A DNA stretch of 64,000 bases from Neelides folsomi. Lineage: Eukaryota > Arthropoda > Collembola > Neelipleona > Neelidae. The translations under genes were made by a program, and so were the position numbers. Numbering within the stretch: position 1 is the first letter of the stretch; each line of letters starts with the position of its first letter. Under the pieces are notes generated by a model. It saw only the letters and a list, made by a program, of their open reading frames with translations, had not been told where the DNA came from and made no database searches. The DNA lies in contig JAQGBZ010000114.1 in assembly GCA_034687125.1 (NCBI GenBank), positions 62,001 through 126,000 of the forward strand, given 5' to 3'. Below, one piece after another: positions 14,859 through 26,100 of this stretch.

Positions 14859-17800
14859 GTACAGTCCTCGTCTTTCCAATAACCTATGCCAAATGGCTCT
14901 GACCCCGATCAACCAAAGGCTGAAGAGGAAGGGAGATTCGGGTCGCTCAGAGCTCTATATCATTTCAGTAGAACTTGAGGTTGTGGCTCAAAGACCTTTT
15001 CTCCTCCCCACTTCTCCCTTTTTACAAGGGTGAATTGTTGGTTTGGTGCGTATGGTTTATAATGGCTCGGGGCCATTTGAGTCGTCGTGTATAAGGAATC
15101 GCCTTTGGGCCCTCGAGTTCATAAATTCCTGAAGATAAACAACTTTGTTGTGTGAGCCACCCCGATGAAATTTTAATGAAAATTCATAAAGTGTGAGAAG
15201 GAGAAAGAAATATAATGGAGTAGGGAACCCTTTTCCGAACCCCTCATGCATACCTTTATTTGTATACATAATTTGACCTCCCAATCTTTCCCGGTGAAAT
15301 GTATCTTCTTTAGATGTGCGTCCTGAGGAGTATTGGGGAGACTGAAGGGGGATCATGGGAATTGGGAAAAAGAGTCCGGCTTGTTCCTCCCAACTCGGAA
15401 TAAGCCAACAACCCAACGACTGTCTTGTCTGATAAAGTAGTCGAGAAAGTGGGAATGGGGCAAAGTTTCCGCTCCTTTGCTTCTCCTCTCATCCACTACC
15501 ATATATACATACACATTATTTCACATGAATTGTATGTAATAGGCGGGGCGGTTCGATCTCAATGTAAATATGGGGGAACTCTTCCAGGAAAAGACCTCTA
15601 GGAATAAGACGACCCGAAAGGAATGAAATCTCCATATGAGAGGGAGATGTCCTCATAGAATTTCATACGAGAACATACAATTCTACATTATGGGGACCAT
15701 CGGAAATCTGATTGTGAATAGGCTGACTTGTCCGTGTCCCAGCTAGAGAGAAAGAGAGCCCCTAGTTCCTATATGAACTGACATTGGGAGAAAGTAAATT
15801 AAGATGTTCTTCTCTCTCGGAAGACAACTGTTCGAATAGGAAGAAGAAGGCGCCGTCATCGTGAGTGACGACGAGGCGGAGATAGTTCCGAGGAGACAGT
15901 GAACGACAATGACAGAGGAAGAGAACTCTATCTTCTTGGGTCATTCACGATGAGGCCCGACGAAATCGTTATTGTCACTCCTCAGTAATTCCGTCGTTAT
16001 GAGTCTCTTTTCCATTTAACTGAAATCGGAATGGGGAGAATGAAAACAAAATGCTGCTGCCCGTTTCTACCCATTTCAATATGTGGCGCAGCTTTGTATG
16101 CGGAGCTTAAATAAATATATCGACGAGGCCTTTTGCTGGTTACAGGACGACCAAGTAACCTGTGATCCGTGATGGAGACCGCGTTTGCCAACTTCATTTG
16201 GGGATCTTTAAGCTTCATAGTGGCTCAAAAGACCGAAATGATTCTTGAGCTCGGAATGGGGTTGAAAAGGGTGTTCTACTCCCATTTGATTCGATAAAGA
16301 CACAGTTGAACTGAGCATTTAATCATCTATAGACGGTTCACTTTAATCCATCTGTCTCATATAATGGTTGGGTGAAAGAGGGAAAGGGAGGGCATGAACC
16401 CCCATTCACATTATTATGATTCTCCTTTTCAATTTTCGTCGCTCGTTTGGTTGTCAGCTTAAGAAATTTCGATGGTCTTTAGATTCTAAAGAGAAAAGGA
16501 TGATTCGATATTTAAAAGTGGGATGTCGTGGAACTCTCTCTTTCACTCTTTGCTTTTATACACATTAATAAGCATTTTTATGTACTACTTCAAACATACG
16601 TACAATATTTAACTTGTGTCCTTTGAATGCAAAAATATTTATTCTATGAACTGTAATGTTTATGTTTACACAATAAATGATTTTGTGTATATTTGAACTT
16701 AACTTTGAACTTTAAAGAAATGTACAATGAAATAATGAAATGTATATATATAATATCAACTGCTGAATCATAGGCGTTCTTTAGTTTGTAAACGCTCTAT
16801 TTCATTTTTACTATTTGTTTATACTATTTGTAGTTTGTGTACCGATCTGTATGTACTATGTACATACTTATTGTTTACGAGTAAAATCTATGTATTCCAG
16901 CGCATTACTGTTATAATGTGACATAATATGATAGTAGAAGACATTGAAATGAAATCAGACTTAACTCGTTGTGGCGTAAATAAACACCAATGAGAATTTT
17001 GTGTACCTTTGCTAAATGTTAAAACACTTTAACAACTTATAAATTTTGAATAGGTGAAGTAACTATTTCTGTTTTTACTGCAATTGAAGTAATTCAGAAG
17101 TGCAGAGACTTTAAATTTGTACGTAGTTCACTTATTTAAAACGGACATCTATTATGAAAGGCTTCCTTTGTGGATTCCTCATAGGGAAAAGAGAGAGAAA
17201 CACTCCAAGTTAGGATTTCTCGTGAAAATTTGAGGTAAACAGAATTAAATTGCAGGCGTGAACTCGTTGTGGTTTCCATTCTATGTTGAATCTCACTCAG
17301 TCAAACTTGTTTGCTCCCTTTCGTGTTCTTCCTCGCCCCGGAGAATTCCTTGCAAATAGAAGCAATGGAGGGGCCCGGGAAAGTTAATTCTTCTTTTCAT
17401 CATCAACTTGTGAATCCCAGTTTGATTCAATTCATAATGAGGTGTGAAGAAGAGGAACTTTCACTTACACACTCCATTCATTTCACTTGTCTGCTTTCAT
17501 CTGACAATTTGCGAGTTCTGAGCAAATTTTCTGGCCAAGTTCGTGGCCTGCCTGAACAAATAAAAATTTTATTGGTGGTAAAAGCATAAGTGCACACGAC
17601 CGCCAACTCGATTCTAAAACGTTTTGTTTTATGGTTTCATATTTAGTTCCTTTAGCTTAAATCGCATAAAATAGGTTGGAAAATAACTGCATAGAAAAAA
17701 TTGTATTTTACATAAATAAAATTGGAGTCCTTGAACATTTTTACAATTTTGACATAACGAACGCAAATTAGATATTTGATCGTTATTTAATGATTATCAT

Positions 17801-20800
17801 TCTTCAAAAGTTGGCAAAAAACTTTGCATATTATAATTAATTGATATTTATTAAAAGTCCTTTTAATATCTTCAATTTAGTAAAATTAAAATTCAAAAAA
17901 TCTTTATGCTTTTAAATGATCAGATTTATGAGCGACAACACTTTACAAATATTCTTGCATTAACACAGCATTGTCCTATTTTATATACGGCTTTCCGTGA
18001 GCCATCTCTCATTTTTAGGCATTTTAGCAGAATAATGATTTGCCAAAACTAATTTAAAATAAATTCCCATTACACCACGGAAATTGGATCCAAACCAACT
18101 TTCCAACTATGCAATGAACATAAGACAAAAGTGCAGTATGCAGGAGGTACACATGCAATGCTCATAATAAAAAACCATTGGGCATAGGAAGTTTATATTG
18201 ATGAAGGAAAGAGGAAAGAATAATAGAAATAATAATTGGAGCAGAAGAAAGCAATGCATCTTTTTCCGACAAGGGAGGGAAATCAGATCAGATTGAATTG
18301 GTGAAATGACTGCCCTTTAAGCAGTGCTCCCCTAATAGCCCAAACTTTCCTGTAATGGTGTGGTTATGTGGAGGAAGATATCAGAGATGGGCGATCGAGG
18401 AAAGGCTTCACTCCACGAGAGGAAAAGAGTTTCCTTTCATGCTCTTCATTCCCCCTTCCTCGATGAAGAAGGAAGGAGTCGATTGCCTCAGATCAGTTCT
18501 GATCTCTCTTGTTTTGCGAGACTGAAGGAGGAGAATGAAATTCTGAGAATTACACCAGAGACGAGGAAGCATGAGGAGAAGTGTTGAACGCAAATCGCTT
18601 CTTTTCTCACAATTGTTTCAATAGACGAAGGCGCCTTCCTTGACCACTTCAATCTATTTCCCTCCCTTTGGAGGTAACATTAAGAAGGTTTCTTTGCTAT
18701 AGTCAAGTATTCACTATAAAAAGGTTTAAATGTGTCTATATCGCCCACACTTTCCCTTTTTGTCTCCAAAATTCACTTTCCCGTTGATATACTTTCGGCC
18801 CCTTTGTCGCTAGCGAATGGCTCCGCTCAAAATATCGCTTTCATTTCCCGTTTTTCCTTCACCAATTTCACCTCGACGGAACTTAAATGCCCACTTACTC
18901 TTCTTCAAGACCCAGTTTGGGCTAATCGGAAGTGAGGCTCTTATGGCTTCCCTTTCCCAACACACATCCATAAAGTAGTTTCACAAAGATACATACATCT
19001 CATTCGTATTGGCCCACGAAGGTTGAGGGAACTTTCCCCCTTAAATCCTTCATTCCATTTGACCAGAAGGGGACCAAGAGCGGCTTCATTTAAGACCTCA
19101 CCGATCCTCCACGACGGCACGAGTAGCTTAGGAGTTAAGAGTTCCCCCGAATATGGATAAATGAGCCAAGTGAGGAGAAGGGAGGACAAGAAATACGTAC
19201 AGTAGTTGTAGTTGGACCTCGAAATGAACGACTCCAAGTTTGACTGGTAAAGTTCCCCCTGTCGTGATAAGTACGTTGGACTTGGCACGACTTTCACTCT
19301 ACCGTCACTTGATTCGCCTCTTCCCTTCAACTTTTTTTTGCCAAGAGAAGAAAGTTTTTCAAAAATTTCCCTAATATTGTCGAAATGATGAGGACATGTT
19401 GTGTTTAATAAATAGGACAGCCTTCTCAAGTAGGCAATTTGGAGGAGATAAATGAAAAGGACTTTTTTATTCTCTTGACTGCTCCTCCTCCATATTTAAG
19501 GAAATGAGGGATAAGTGGTCGTTTCCCTTTTATGTCTTCTGACTAATTCTAACCCTTTTCACCTTTTTCTTTTTTAGGGCTGGAGGGATTAGAGAAGGAA
19601 GGAGTAAGACTCATCTTCCCCTCCCATGTCCTCGCTGGTGAGAACCTAACAATGATATGTATGTTCAAAATGCCAAAAACCTCTATCTACACGGTGAAAT
19701 GGTAAGGAGCCGTTTGGCTACACTCCTTCTACTTTTATAGTTAGTTTACCTCATGAGAATATCTCCAGCTGGAGGCATCCTCTTTTCATTCTCAATGGAG
19801 AGAAAGATTAAATTGAGCAGAGTTGTTATTAAAGCGGGGATCTTGGCAAACAATAACATGCGTGAAATTTGATTATTTTTCCTTTTGAGGGGAAAGGAAT
19901 GGCGAGTGAATTACGAGCTACATCACTAATAAGTTAACCATTTTTTATCCAATTTTGGTCCAATGGGTAATTTAAAATTTATTTCATTGTAATACTCCTT
20001 TTTTATCTTCAACTAATATGGTATTACATATTTTTATTAATACAGTAGAGGTAATTTTAGTTGCATTCAATGAAATCATAATGCCTCATTAATTATTAAT
20101 CAATAATTTTAATAAAGAACTTGCAATACTGTAATTATATTTAATAACTTTAATAAGTATACTAAAGTTTTTTGACTAGGAAAAACAAATCCAATTTATG
20201 TAGTAATTTCTAATATTCTAAATTAAATTCTGATAGTTTAATTTAAAAAATTCAATATGTTAATAAAATTAGTATAACTTATGATAGTTTGTAAAAAATG
20301 ATGCGATTATTCATTAACTGCCGAAATAAAAAAGGCATTTGGATTTTGAGTCTTTTGTTATCAATTCAAATGGTGGAGGATAAATAATCCGAGCCTAGTC
20401 GAATAAACTAAAATTGAACATTGGCATAATGTTTATTTTTTATGAATGAAATTACCATTCTCTATTCTCTTGTCACATTCAAATGCATTTTCTATTTGTA
20501 TGGAGCTCGTGGAAAAGAATGATGAAGCTTGTTGTGTAAAAGCGTCGACTGCTCCTTTGTCAAGGAATGAATGACAAATAAGGAGCGAAGTTTGTTCCAA
20601 ACGCCAGTGCAAGAACTCCCATCCTTCCGCATCCTTTCCTTTATTCCTTCTAATGCTTTTATATCTTATAACAAATGAGGGGTGCATAGTTTTCTCAACA
20701 GAGCCAAAGTGAAGAAAAAGGTTAAAGATTAACAAGAGCAGCTCCCATTAAGTGAAATAGAGAGGCATAATGAACATTTGCATTATCAAATTTTCTTCTC

Positions 20801-23135
20801 TCCATCTGGTCCTCTTATTTATATTGCTCTTATAAATATAAGGACCCGTGTTTGAACTCTACTATCTACTATGAAGTTATATTAAGACTAATTATTCTTA
20901 AAAATTTCCTCCTCAAATGAAAGAGAAGAGGCGCTAATACGAATTAGTCCAAAGCGCAAGTGATTTGAATGCGGAATTAATCAAAGATTGTTTTGGGTGT
21001 TCTAAATTTAATACATGTAGATCACACGATGCTCATCATGGCTTCAAATGTTCTTCTTGTGTTATAGGTACAAGGGAACGAGAGAAATTTTCCGCTATAC
21101 TCCCAAGCAAGTTCCTCAAAAGCAGATCTTCGGTCTCCCTGGGCTTTATGTGGACGTAAGTATTAAAGCTCAAATAAGCATGCGAGGGATTCTCCGTCCT
21201 TTAATACGCCGAGGTCCTTCATCAAGCTCCGAGTTTATATAGAGTTCCGTCACAACATGGCTCTCCTTTCTCCACCCTACGATTTTCCACATTATAATTC
21301 ATACCATTAGCCAAATTAGTCCCACTTCCATCCCAGTCTTTTCCCAAGCAATTGCATGCTAATGTCCCTCGTTCCCTCAACTCTTACTCTTCCATGAACT
21401 ATGGGAGGGAACCAGAACCTTAAATATCGATGATGATGGTTCGCTCCATTATTAGCCCCACCATAGGAATTCACCTCAGAGTCACCAATGTCACACTTCA
21501 CATTTTCACTCATCCCTTCCCCGCTCCCCATCACTTCATTAATGAACCCAAATAAATATTCGGCTCATTCAAAGGAGAAACTAAAATACATTTGAGCACT
21601 CATTTACTCTCAAAGGCCTCCAACACGCTCGATGAACTCTACTAATTAATCGCCTCTCCCACGCCTCCTTACTACACCCACCCTTTTATTTCTCTTTGTA
21701 GGAGAATCAGTCAGAAATTGACAAGTTGCTAATAAGGAACGTCCCCTTGGGCATGACTGGAAACGTAAGCTGTGAAGTAACCATTGAACCCAAATTTTCT
21801 ACTGTGACTCAAGAAGGATACATTTTAGTAGTTGGTAAGTTTTGGTTAACCTTTAACCTTAATTTGGCCACTTGATGTTTAATCAAATGAAATGATAAAG
21901 AACGATTAATCTTTTCTAGATGTACCACAAGAGCTACCAAAGCTCGAAATTGAAGGACCGCTTGGACCTTTTGCTGTTTCGACACTTGGTGGAAATGAGT
22001 CATTAAAAGCTATTTGCACTTCTGGCCCAGCTAAACCCGCCACAAACCTCACTTTCCTCGTCAATGATATCGCGGTAAGTAAATGTTTAAAAAATATTTT
22101 ATGTTCATCTCTTTAAAAAGTGAAAATCTTCTTAAATAACTAATGTAAAATGCTACATAAGGATGAAAAAATGTTTTTAGATTTTTTCCCTAATGAGAAT
22201 CCAAAACACAATCAGAAATGATTAGCTAAAATCTTCTCAATTCAATGCTTTGTTCAAAATTCTGAAATATAAAGCATGTCTGAACCATGAATTATTGAAC
22301 TGAAAAAATACAATGATTTGTTGCAAAATTAAAAGATTCATCTTCGTTATTGGTTAGCTTTATAAATCTATGCTTTGTATTTTATATACCTACTATACAG
22401 AATACTATAAACTATTGAAAAATCCAAGATGTAGAATCTGTTAAGCTTTCACCCATGCCCATGAATAAAAATATGTGAGTAAAGATTTATGTTTTCAAAA
22501 ACTTGAAAAATCTTTTTATTCTTAATATTTGAAAGGGACATAATGAAAGACATTTCAGAGAGTTAGATAGAGATATACATACATACTACACAACATTGTA
22601 TAGTATGTAAGTATTATGTAGGTATCTGTATGGTATCTGCATGTAAGTATTATGTATGTAAATTAGTATAAGTATTTGGGTTGATACGAGTGGTTTTACG
22701 AGTGATTATTAAAACTTTGGATAGTCATTGAAAATTTATAGCTTAATAATGGGCTCTTTGGATTAAAAGGAAATCCTCATCTGTAAGGTTTCTTTTTTGC
22801 AGTTGAGCTCAAAGTATGTGAAGGTGAGTGAAAATCCCGAGAAGATAACAGTCGGAGGATACGAGCATGAGGTGACACGGGCGGAAGCCAAGATTCCCCT
22901 CAAGCACGCCAATTTTGTTGAAGGGAAGATTCGTGTCCAGTGCGAGGCTAAGCTCCTCAATTTCTACAATAAAAAGTCGAACGAATTCACGGGTTTCATG
23001 TTGCGTCCAAAATCCTCTTCGTCTGTCTTCAGCTTCGGAAGAAGCAAAAACGGAGAGAGGAGAAGTGCGGCTGGTAAGGGAGAAAAACTAATTCTTCAAC
23101 TAGCAATATTAAATATATTAACTCGGCTATATTAA
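14798..23135 (+). CDS. beat-like: Beaten path (Beat)-like protein A, two-Ig secreted or membrane-tethered recognition protein, six exons
   Basis: Spliced coding exons: 14798-14858, 19578-19701, 21068-21155, 21702-21834, 21920-22074 and 22803-23135. All introns are GT-AG and the phases (1, 2, 0, 1, 0) keep one frame for 297 aa. Residues 1-20 form a signal peptide with a hydrophobic FIFLLW core. Ig1 spans about 28-135, with Cys48, Trp62 in KWYKGTREIFRYTP (the Beat signature, compare KWYKDGxEFYRY) and Cys115 in VSCEV. Ig2 spans about 136-240, with Cys168, the linker GPAKPATN and Cys234 in VQCEA. Five N-glycosylation sequons are visible (N43, N93, N112, N161, N178). Known from the family: Drosophila Beat proteins act outside the cell in axon defasciculation and synaptic matching by binding Side-family Ig receptors. 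That role is inferred here. Ig2 has Phe181 where the usual Trp is expected. The 3' end is uncertain because a good donor at 23074 could remove the last 20 residues. The ATG was chosen because it opens the signal peptide and no upstream in-frame ATG is apparent. Confidence 0.87.
14859..19577 (+). other. Gene A intron 1 (4.7 kb)
   Basis: A long first intron separates the signal peptide from Ig1. I see no recognisable gene in it. It contains AT-rich blocks at about 16560-17150 and 17600-18080. Open frames on the minus strand at 18941-19429 and 15057-15416 have no domain signature. First introns of this size often carry enhancers, but I see no specific regulatory motif. Confidence 0.6.
19578..19701 (+). 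CDS. beat-like: Gene A exon 2: first half of Ig1
   Basis: The acceptor CTTTTTTAG|G follows a pyrimidine tract and the donor is ATG|GTAAGG. The reading covers residues 21-61 and the first two bases of codon 62. It includes the first Ig cysteine (Cys48 in TMICMF) and the strand that ends in YTVKW. The intron interrupts the Trp62 codon itself (phase 2). Gene B has no intron at this point. Confidence 0.9.
19702..21067 (+). other. Gene A intron 2 (1.4 kb, very AT-rich)
   Basis: The stretch from about 19920 to 20330 is almost pure A/T with no coding signal. A minus-strand open frame at 20433-20735 has its first ATG well inside and no recognisable domain. I found no repeats with clear termini. Confidence 0.7.
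21068..21155 (+). CDS. beat-like: Gene A exon 3: middle of Ig1 with the Beat KWYK..E.FRY signature
   Basis: The acceptor is GTTATAG|G and the donor GGAC|GTAAGT. It completes Trp62 and continues YKGTREIFRYTPKQVP, then the FGLPGLYVD turn, ending in phase 0. This Trp-Tyr-Lys then Phe-Arg-Tyr-x-Pro pattern, followed by a Pro-containing loop and Val-Asp, is the most diagnostic piece for the Beat family. The phase-0 end after Val-Asp matches the intron in gene B exactly. Confidence 0.92.
21156..21701 (+). other. Gene A intron 3 (546 bp)
   Basis: A pyrimidine-rich tract and the acceptor TTTGTAG close this intron. Nothing else is recognisable. The minus-strand open frame at 21316-21534 lacks any domain. 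Confidence 0.75.
21702..21834 (+). CDS. beat-like: Gene A exon 4: second half of Ig1
   Basis: It starts GAG AAT CAG after TTTGTAG and ends in phase 1 at GTTG|GTAAGT. It holds the second Ig1 cysteine (Cys115) in MTGNVSCEV, followed by the strand that ends YILVV. Most Ig domains have Tyr two residues before this Cys. Here it is Val113. Two sequons (N93, N112) lie in this exon. Confidence 0.92.
21920..22074 (+). CDS. beat-like: Gene A exon 5: Ig1-Ig2 linker and first half of Ig2
   Basis: The acceptor is TTTTCTAG|AT, after an intron of only 85 bp. The donor is GCG|GTAAGT, phase 0. It encodes DVPQELPKLEIEG, then GGNESLKAICTSGPAKPATN and LTFLVNDIA. The Pro-rich linker followed by C-x-x-G-P-x-K-P-A-x-N is shared with gene B (CSFGPSKPAAN). 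The core Trp expected after Leu-Thr is replaced by Phe181. Confidence 0.92.
22075..22802 (+). other. Gene A intron 5 (728 bp), AT-rich
   Basis: There is no coding signal. A small imperfect tandem repeat of the TATG/TAAGTATTATGTA type lies at 22605-22656. A pyrimidine run CTTTTTTGCAG marks the acceptor at 22802. Confidence 0.75.
22605..22656. repeat. Short direct repeat in gene A intron 5
   Basis: The 16-mer ATGTAAGTATTATGTA occurs at 22605-22620 and again at 22641-22656. GGTATCTG is repeated twice between the copies (22621 and 22632). It looks like ordinary slippage or duplication in an AT-rich intron. Confidence 0.7.
22803..23135 (+). CDS. beat-like: Gene A exon 6: end of Ig2 and C-terminal tail
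   Basis: It starts TTG AGC TCA after TTTTTTGCAG. It encodes the rest of Ig2, including KIRVQCEAKLLNFY with Cys234, then a Ser- and Lys/Arg-rich tail (PKSSSSVFSFGRSKNGERR). Read through, the frame stops at 23133-23135. A strong donor, CGGCTG|GTAAGG, lies at 23073/23074 (phase 1). The coding part may therefore end at 23073 and continue in an exon I cannot identify, for example one encoding a hydrophobic membrane anchor. The read-through tail (GKGEKLILQLAILNILTRLY) is only mildly hydrophobic. Confidence 0.85.
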   Translation: MSSKYVKVSENPEKITVGGYEHEVTRAEAKIPLKHANFVEGKIRVQCEAKLLNFYNKKSNEFTGFMLRPKSSSSVFSFGRSKNGERRSAAGKGEKLILQLAILNILTRLY

Positions 23136-23145
23136 ATATATTAAC
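23106..23145. repeat. 17-bp direct repeat over the gene A stop codon
   Basis: ATATTAAATATATTAAC occurs at 23106-23122 and 23129-23145. The read-through stop codon lies in the second copy. This suggests a small local duplication at the 3' end of the gene. Confidence 0.85.
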
Positions 23146-26100
23146 ATAACTAGCGACCAAAGACTCTTTGCTCCTTGAGCTGAGTCAATTCTATCTTGAA
23201 TATTAATATGTGAAAGAGGAACAGCTAATGGCTTTTGGTTCCCATCTCTCCATATAGATATTCCCCAGCTTCCTTTATTTTCTAATATAATTACTTTCAC
23301 TTCGCCACGGAGAAAGAGTAGGGAATTAGCTATGGTGGATTTTGAGTGAGACTTGAAATCAAATCGATGGCTTCTCACCACCGAAAGAGAAGAGGAAGAG
23401 GAATGTCGCTAACTTTGTATCATAAATTTTAATAGGAAAATTGGTTTGGTCCATTACGGGGATCCTCGTCTCAAAGTTGGTGCTACTGACGCCTTTATAA
23501 AGCGGACGAGGCCTTTTGATATATATCACCGCGTCATTATAGACAAATTTTCACGGGATTCTGATGGCAGGCGATGACATGAAATCGTTACTCTTACCCT
23601 CTCGTCTCCACCGCGCTCCGCATCCAACTTATTGCTCTCAAACTTTACATCTCGTATATTGTTATGAATATAGGTCTAACTTCAAGAATACATCTATTAA
23701 ACATTTAAGTGTATTGCTATTACCACTTACGACTAAGCCACTCTTCTATTAATAAATGATTATCAAATTATACATTTCTATTATGTACCGGTACAAATTT
23801 GTTCGGGAGTTTATTTCATTCGATCCGACTGTTATTTAATATTAATTACATCACACTAGCCAAAATTAGCTATGTACGAGAACATTTCAACTGTGTGCTT
23901 AACTAAAATTGTTGTTTAATTAAAGCATCAATGATAATGGAAAGTTATGAATTGATGAATAATATTGTGGAATAAATGTGTTTTAAGTTAAATGTGAAAC
24001 ATTTTGTATGTATGAACTCTCTACGTAATAATATTTTGAATATTTACATTTTATATTTTAAGTGGATTCATATTAAATCTGAAAGTTAATATTCCTGGTT
24101 ATGAAATTTTAATTGCCTGCTAAGTATACGCTCAGCTCAGTCGAAAAGAGGACATGGAATTATTTATAAGCATTAATTCAACTAATTTCCCACTCATAAA
24201 TGTTCTTAATCTTTTATAAAGACAAGTTAAATATAATGAAGAAAAATTAATAAAAATTCTTTACTTTTCTGAAATTAACAATTCAATTGTAGGATACATA
24301 TTTAAGTAACTATTAATATATCGATAAGTTATAAAATATTAAATTACCAATTTACAATTACCAAATATGTACTTAAACTAAAGATGATAAATTGTCTTAT
24401 TGTCTATTTAACATTGTTAAATTATATTTGTTACAAAAATAAAAATGATGGCATTTTTCAATTCATGGTCACTCAAATATATTGTACCTAATTATGTAAT
24501 TCCAAATAAAGTGATAATGCAATCAGTCATGAAAATGTTTGTATATGAAGTAATAACCTAAAATTAAATAATATTTGCATTTTAATGTATAAATATACCT
24601 AACTCTAAGCTAAATAGTTAACAGGTCGGTCGATGTGTTGTCGAAGCGGTACTTTCAATTATTACCACAAAAATCTCGTATAAATTAGTCCTACTCCTAT
24701 TATATCTATTATGAACAATAGTATAGGTATGAATAATGCTAACTAAAAGTAAGTAAAAAATATTAATTCTATTAATCCAATTATGTATGTACTTATCAAT
24801 TCCATTTTTGACTATTCGAGCCTAACCATTCGAAGTTGTATGTTGTAATAAGTAATTGTTGCTTTGTTCCAGTTAATTTTTAAATTTTTATTTATAATTT
24901 TAAAGACTAGATGTTAAACAGTGTAAGGTAATTTATTTTAGAATTAAGTAGTTACATATTTTCATTAAATGTTAATTTAATATATTTTTCTCAATTTTTA
25001 AATAATTTTTAATTTTTAAATACTTAAAAATAAAATGCAAGTATAAGTAATTAACAGCACACAATATTTCATTGATTGAAATGAAATAAATAAATATTTA
25101 TTCGGTGAAGGTTTTTTTCATCATTTAATATCATGATGTACCTACCTATTATAAATTACTTAATTATTTACTTATACATTAAATACCTACTATTTGTATT
25201 TTTGAGGTAAGACAAAGACAATACTCTAATTTAATTCATAATTTCCCAATCCAAAATAATTATTTATTTATAGGTATACTATAACACATTTCTTAAAGTA
25301 ATTGCAATATTTCATAATTTTTCTTCATCTTATTATCTAATAAGATTCAAAAATAAATATCAACATTTAGCTAAGAAAAAAATGAGTGTAAACAAAGAAA
25401 GCGTTTGTATGGTATGTTATAAATGAATCCATTGAAGGCGAATTCCACTGCAGGCGATGAATGTGAAGGGCAGCATCAACGAGTTCTATTGTGCCAATTT
25501 CCTTCAAGGTATGAATTGAATTTTGCCCAATCTTGTCAGGCGAGTTGAAAGGGAAGATGTAAAGAGCGGTCCACCCTTGTCCATCCAAGTTTATCTCATT
25601 GAATGCCGAGCGAGGATTCGGGTCGAGTCGTGGAGAAGAGACACTCAGGGTTTCTCCTTTTATTTCCCTTCTTTTCTTAACATTATTGCTTAAGGAGAAA
25701 GCAAACTTTGGAAGTGCCAATGGAACACAAACTTTGGTAAACATTGGAAAGCAATCAATGAATTCAATCTGGGCGTTCTTATCGCTCCTCCGACTTTGTC
25801 TTCATCTTTCACTGGTATTAGAAGGACTGGGAGTGGAGACCTTATGTATAAACAGTACGGAATAAAAAGAACATACTTTTTATCCACTCAAACTTCTACT
25901 TTACACCGGTCCATGACGGAGCTTAGCCCGCAAAGTTTGCATTAACTCCGCGTCTCGGTTCTTCTTACATGTTAGTGGCTCCTTCGTTCCTGGTCTCAAA
26001 AGTCCACACATACAATATTATTCAGCAGAGTGATCCCTCGTCGTCCTCCGCCATTCTCCCAAGTTAAATAAAATAGAAATGAGATTGGACATTGAGTTAC

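Noticed and set aside
18941..19429. 162-codon minus-strand open frame just before gene A exon 2
   Set aside because: It begins at TTG, lies in intron 1 in antisense and has no recognisable domain.
20433..20735. 100-codon minus-strand frame in gene A intron 2
   Set aside because: It begins at TTG, with the first ATG 16 codons in, and shows no domain or paired splice signals.
25367..25865. Open frames on both strands in the island after gene A, considered as a hydrophobic terminal exon
   Set aside because: No phase-1 acceptor joins to a clear anchor segment followed by a stop, and the two strands give equally plausible translations.
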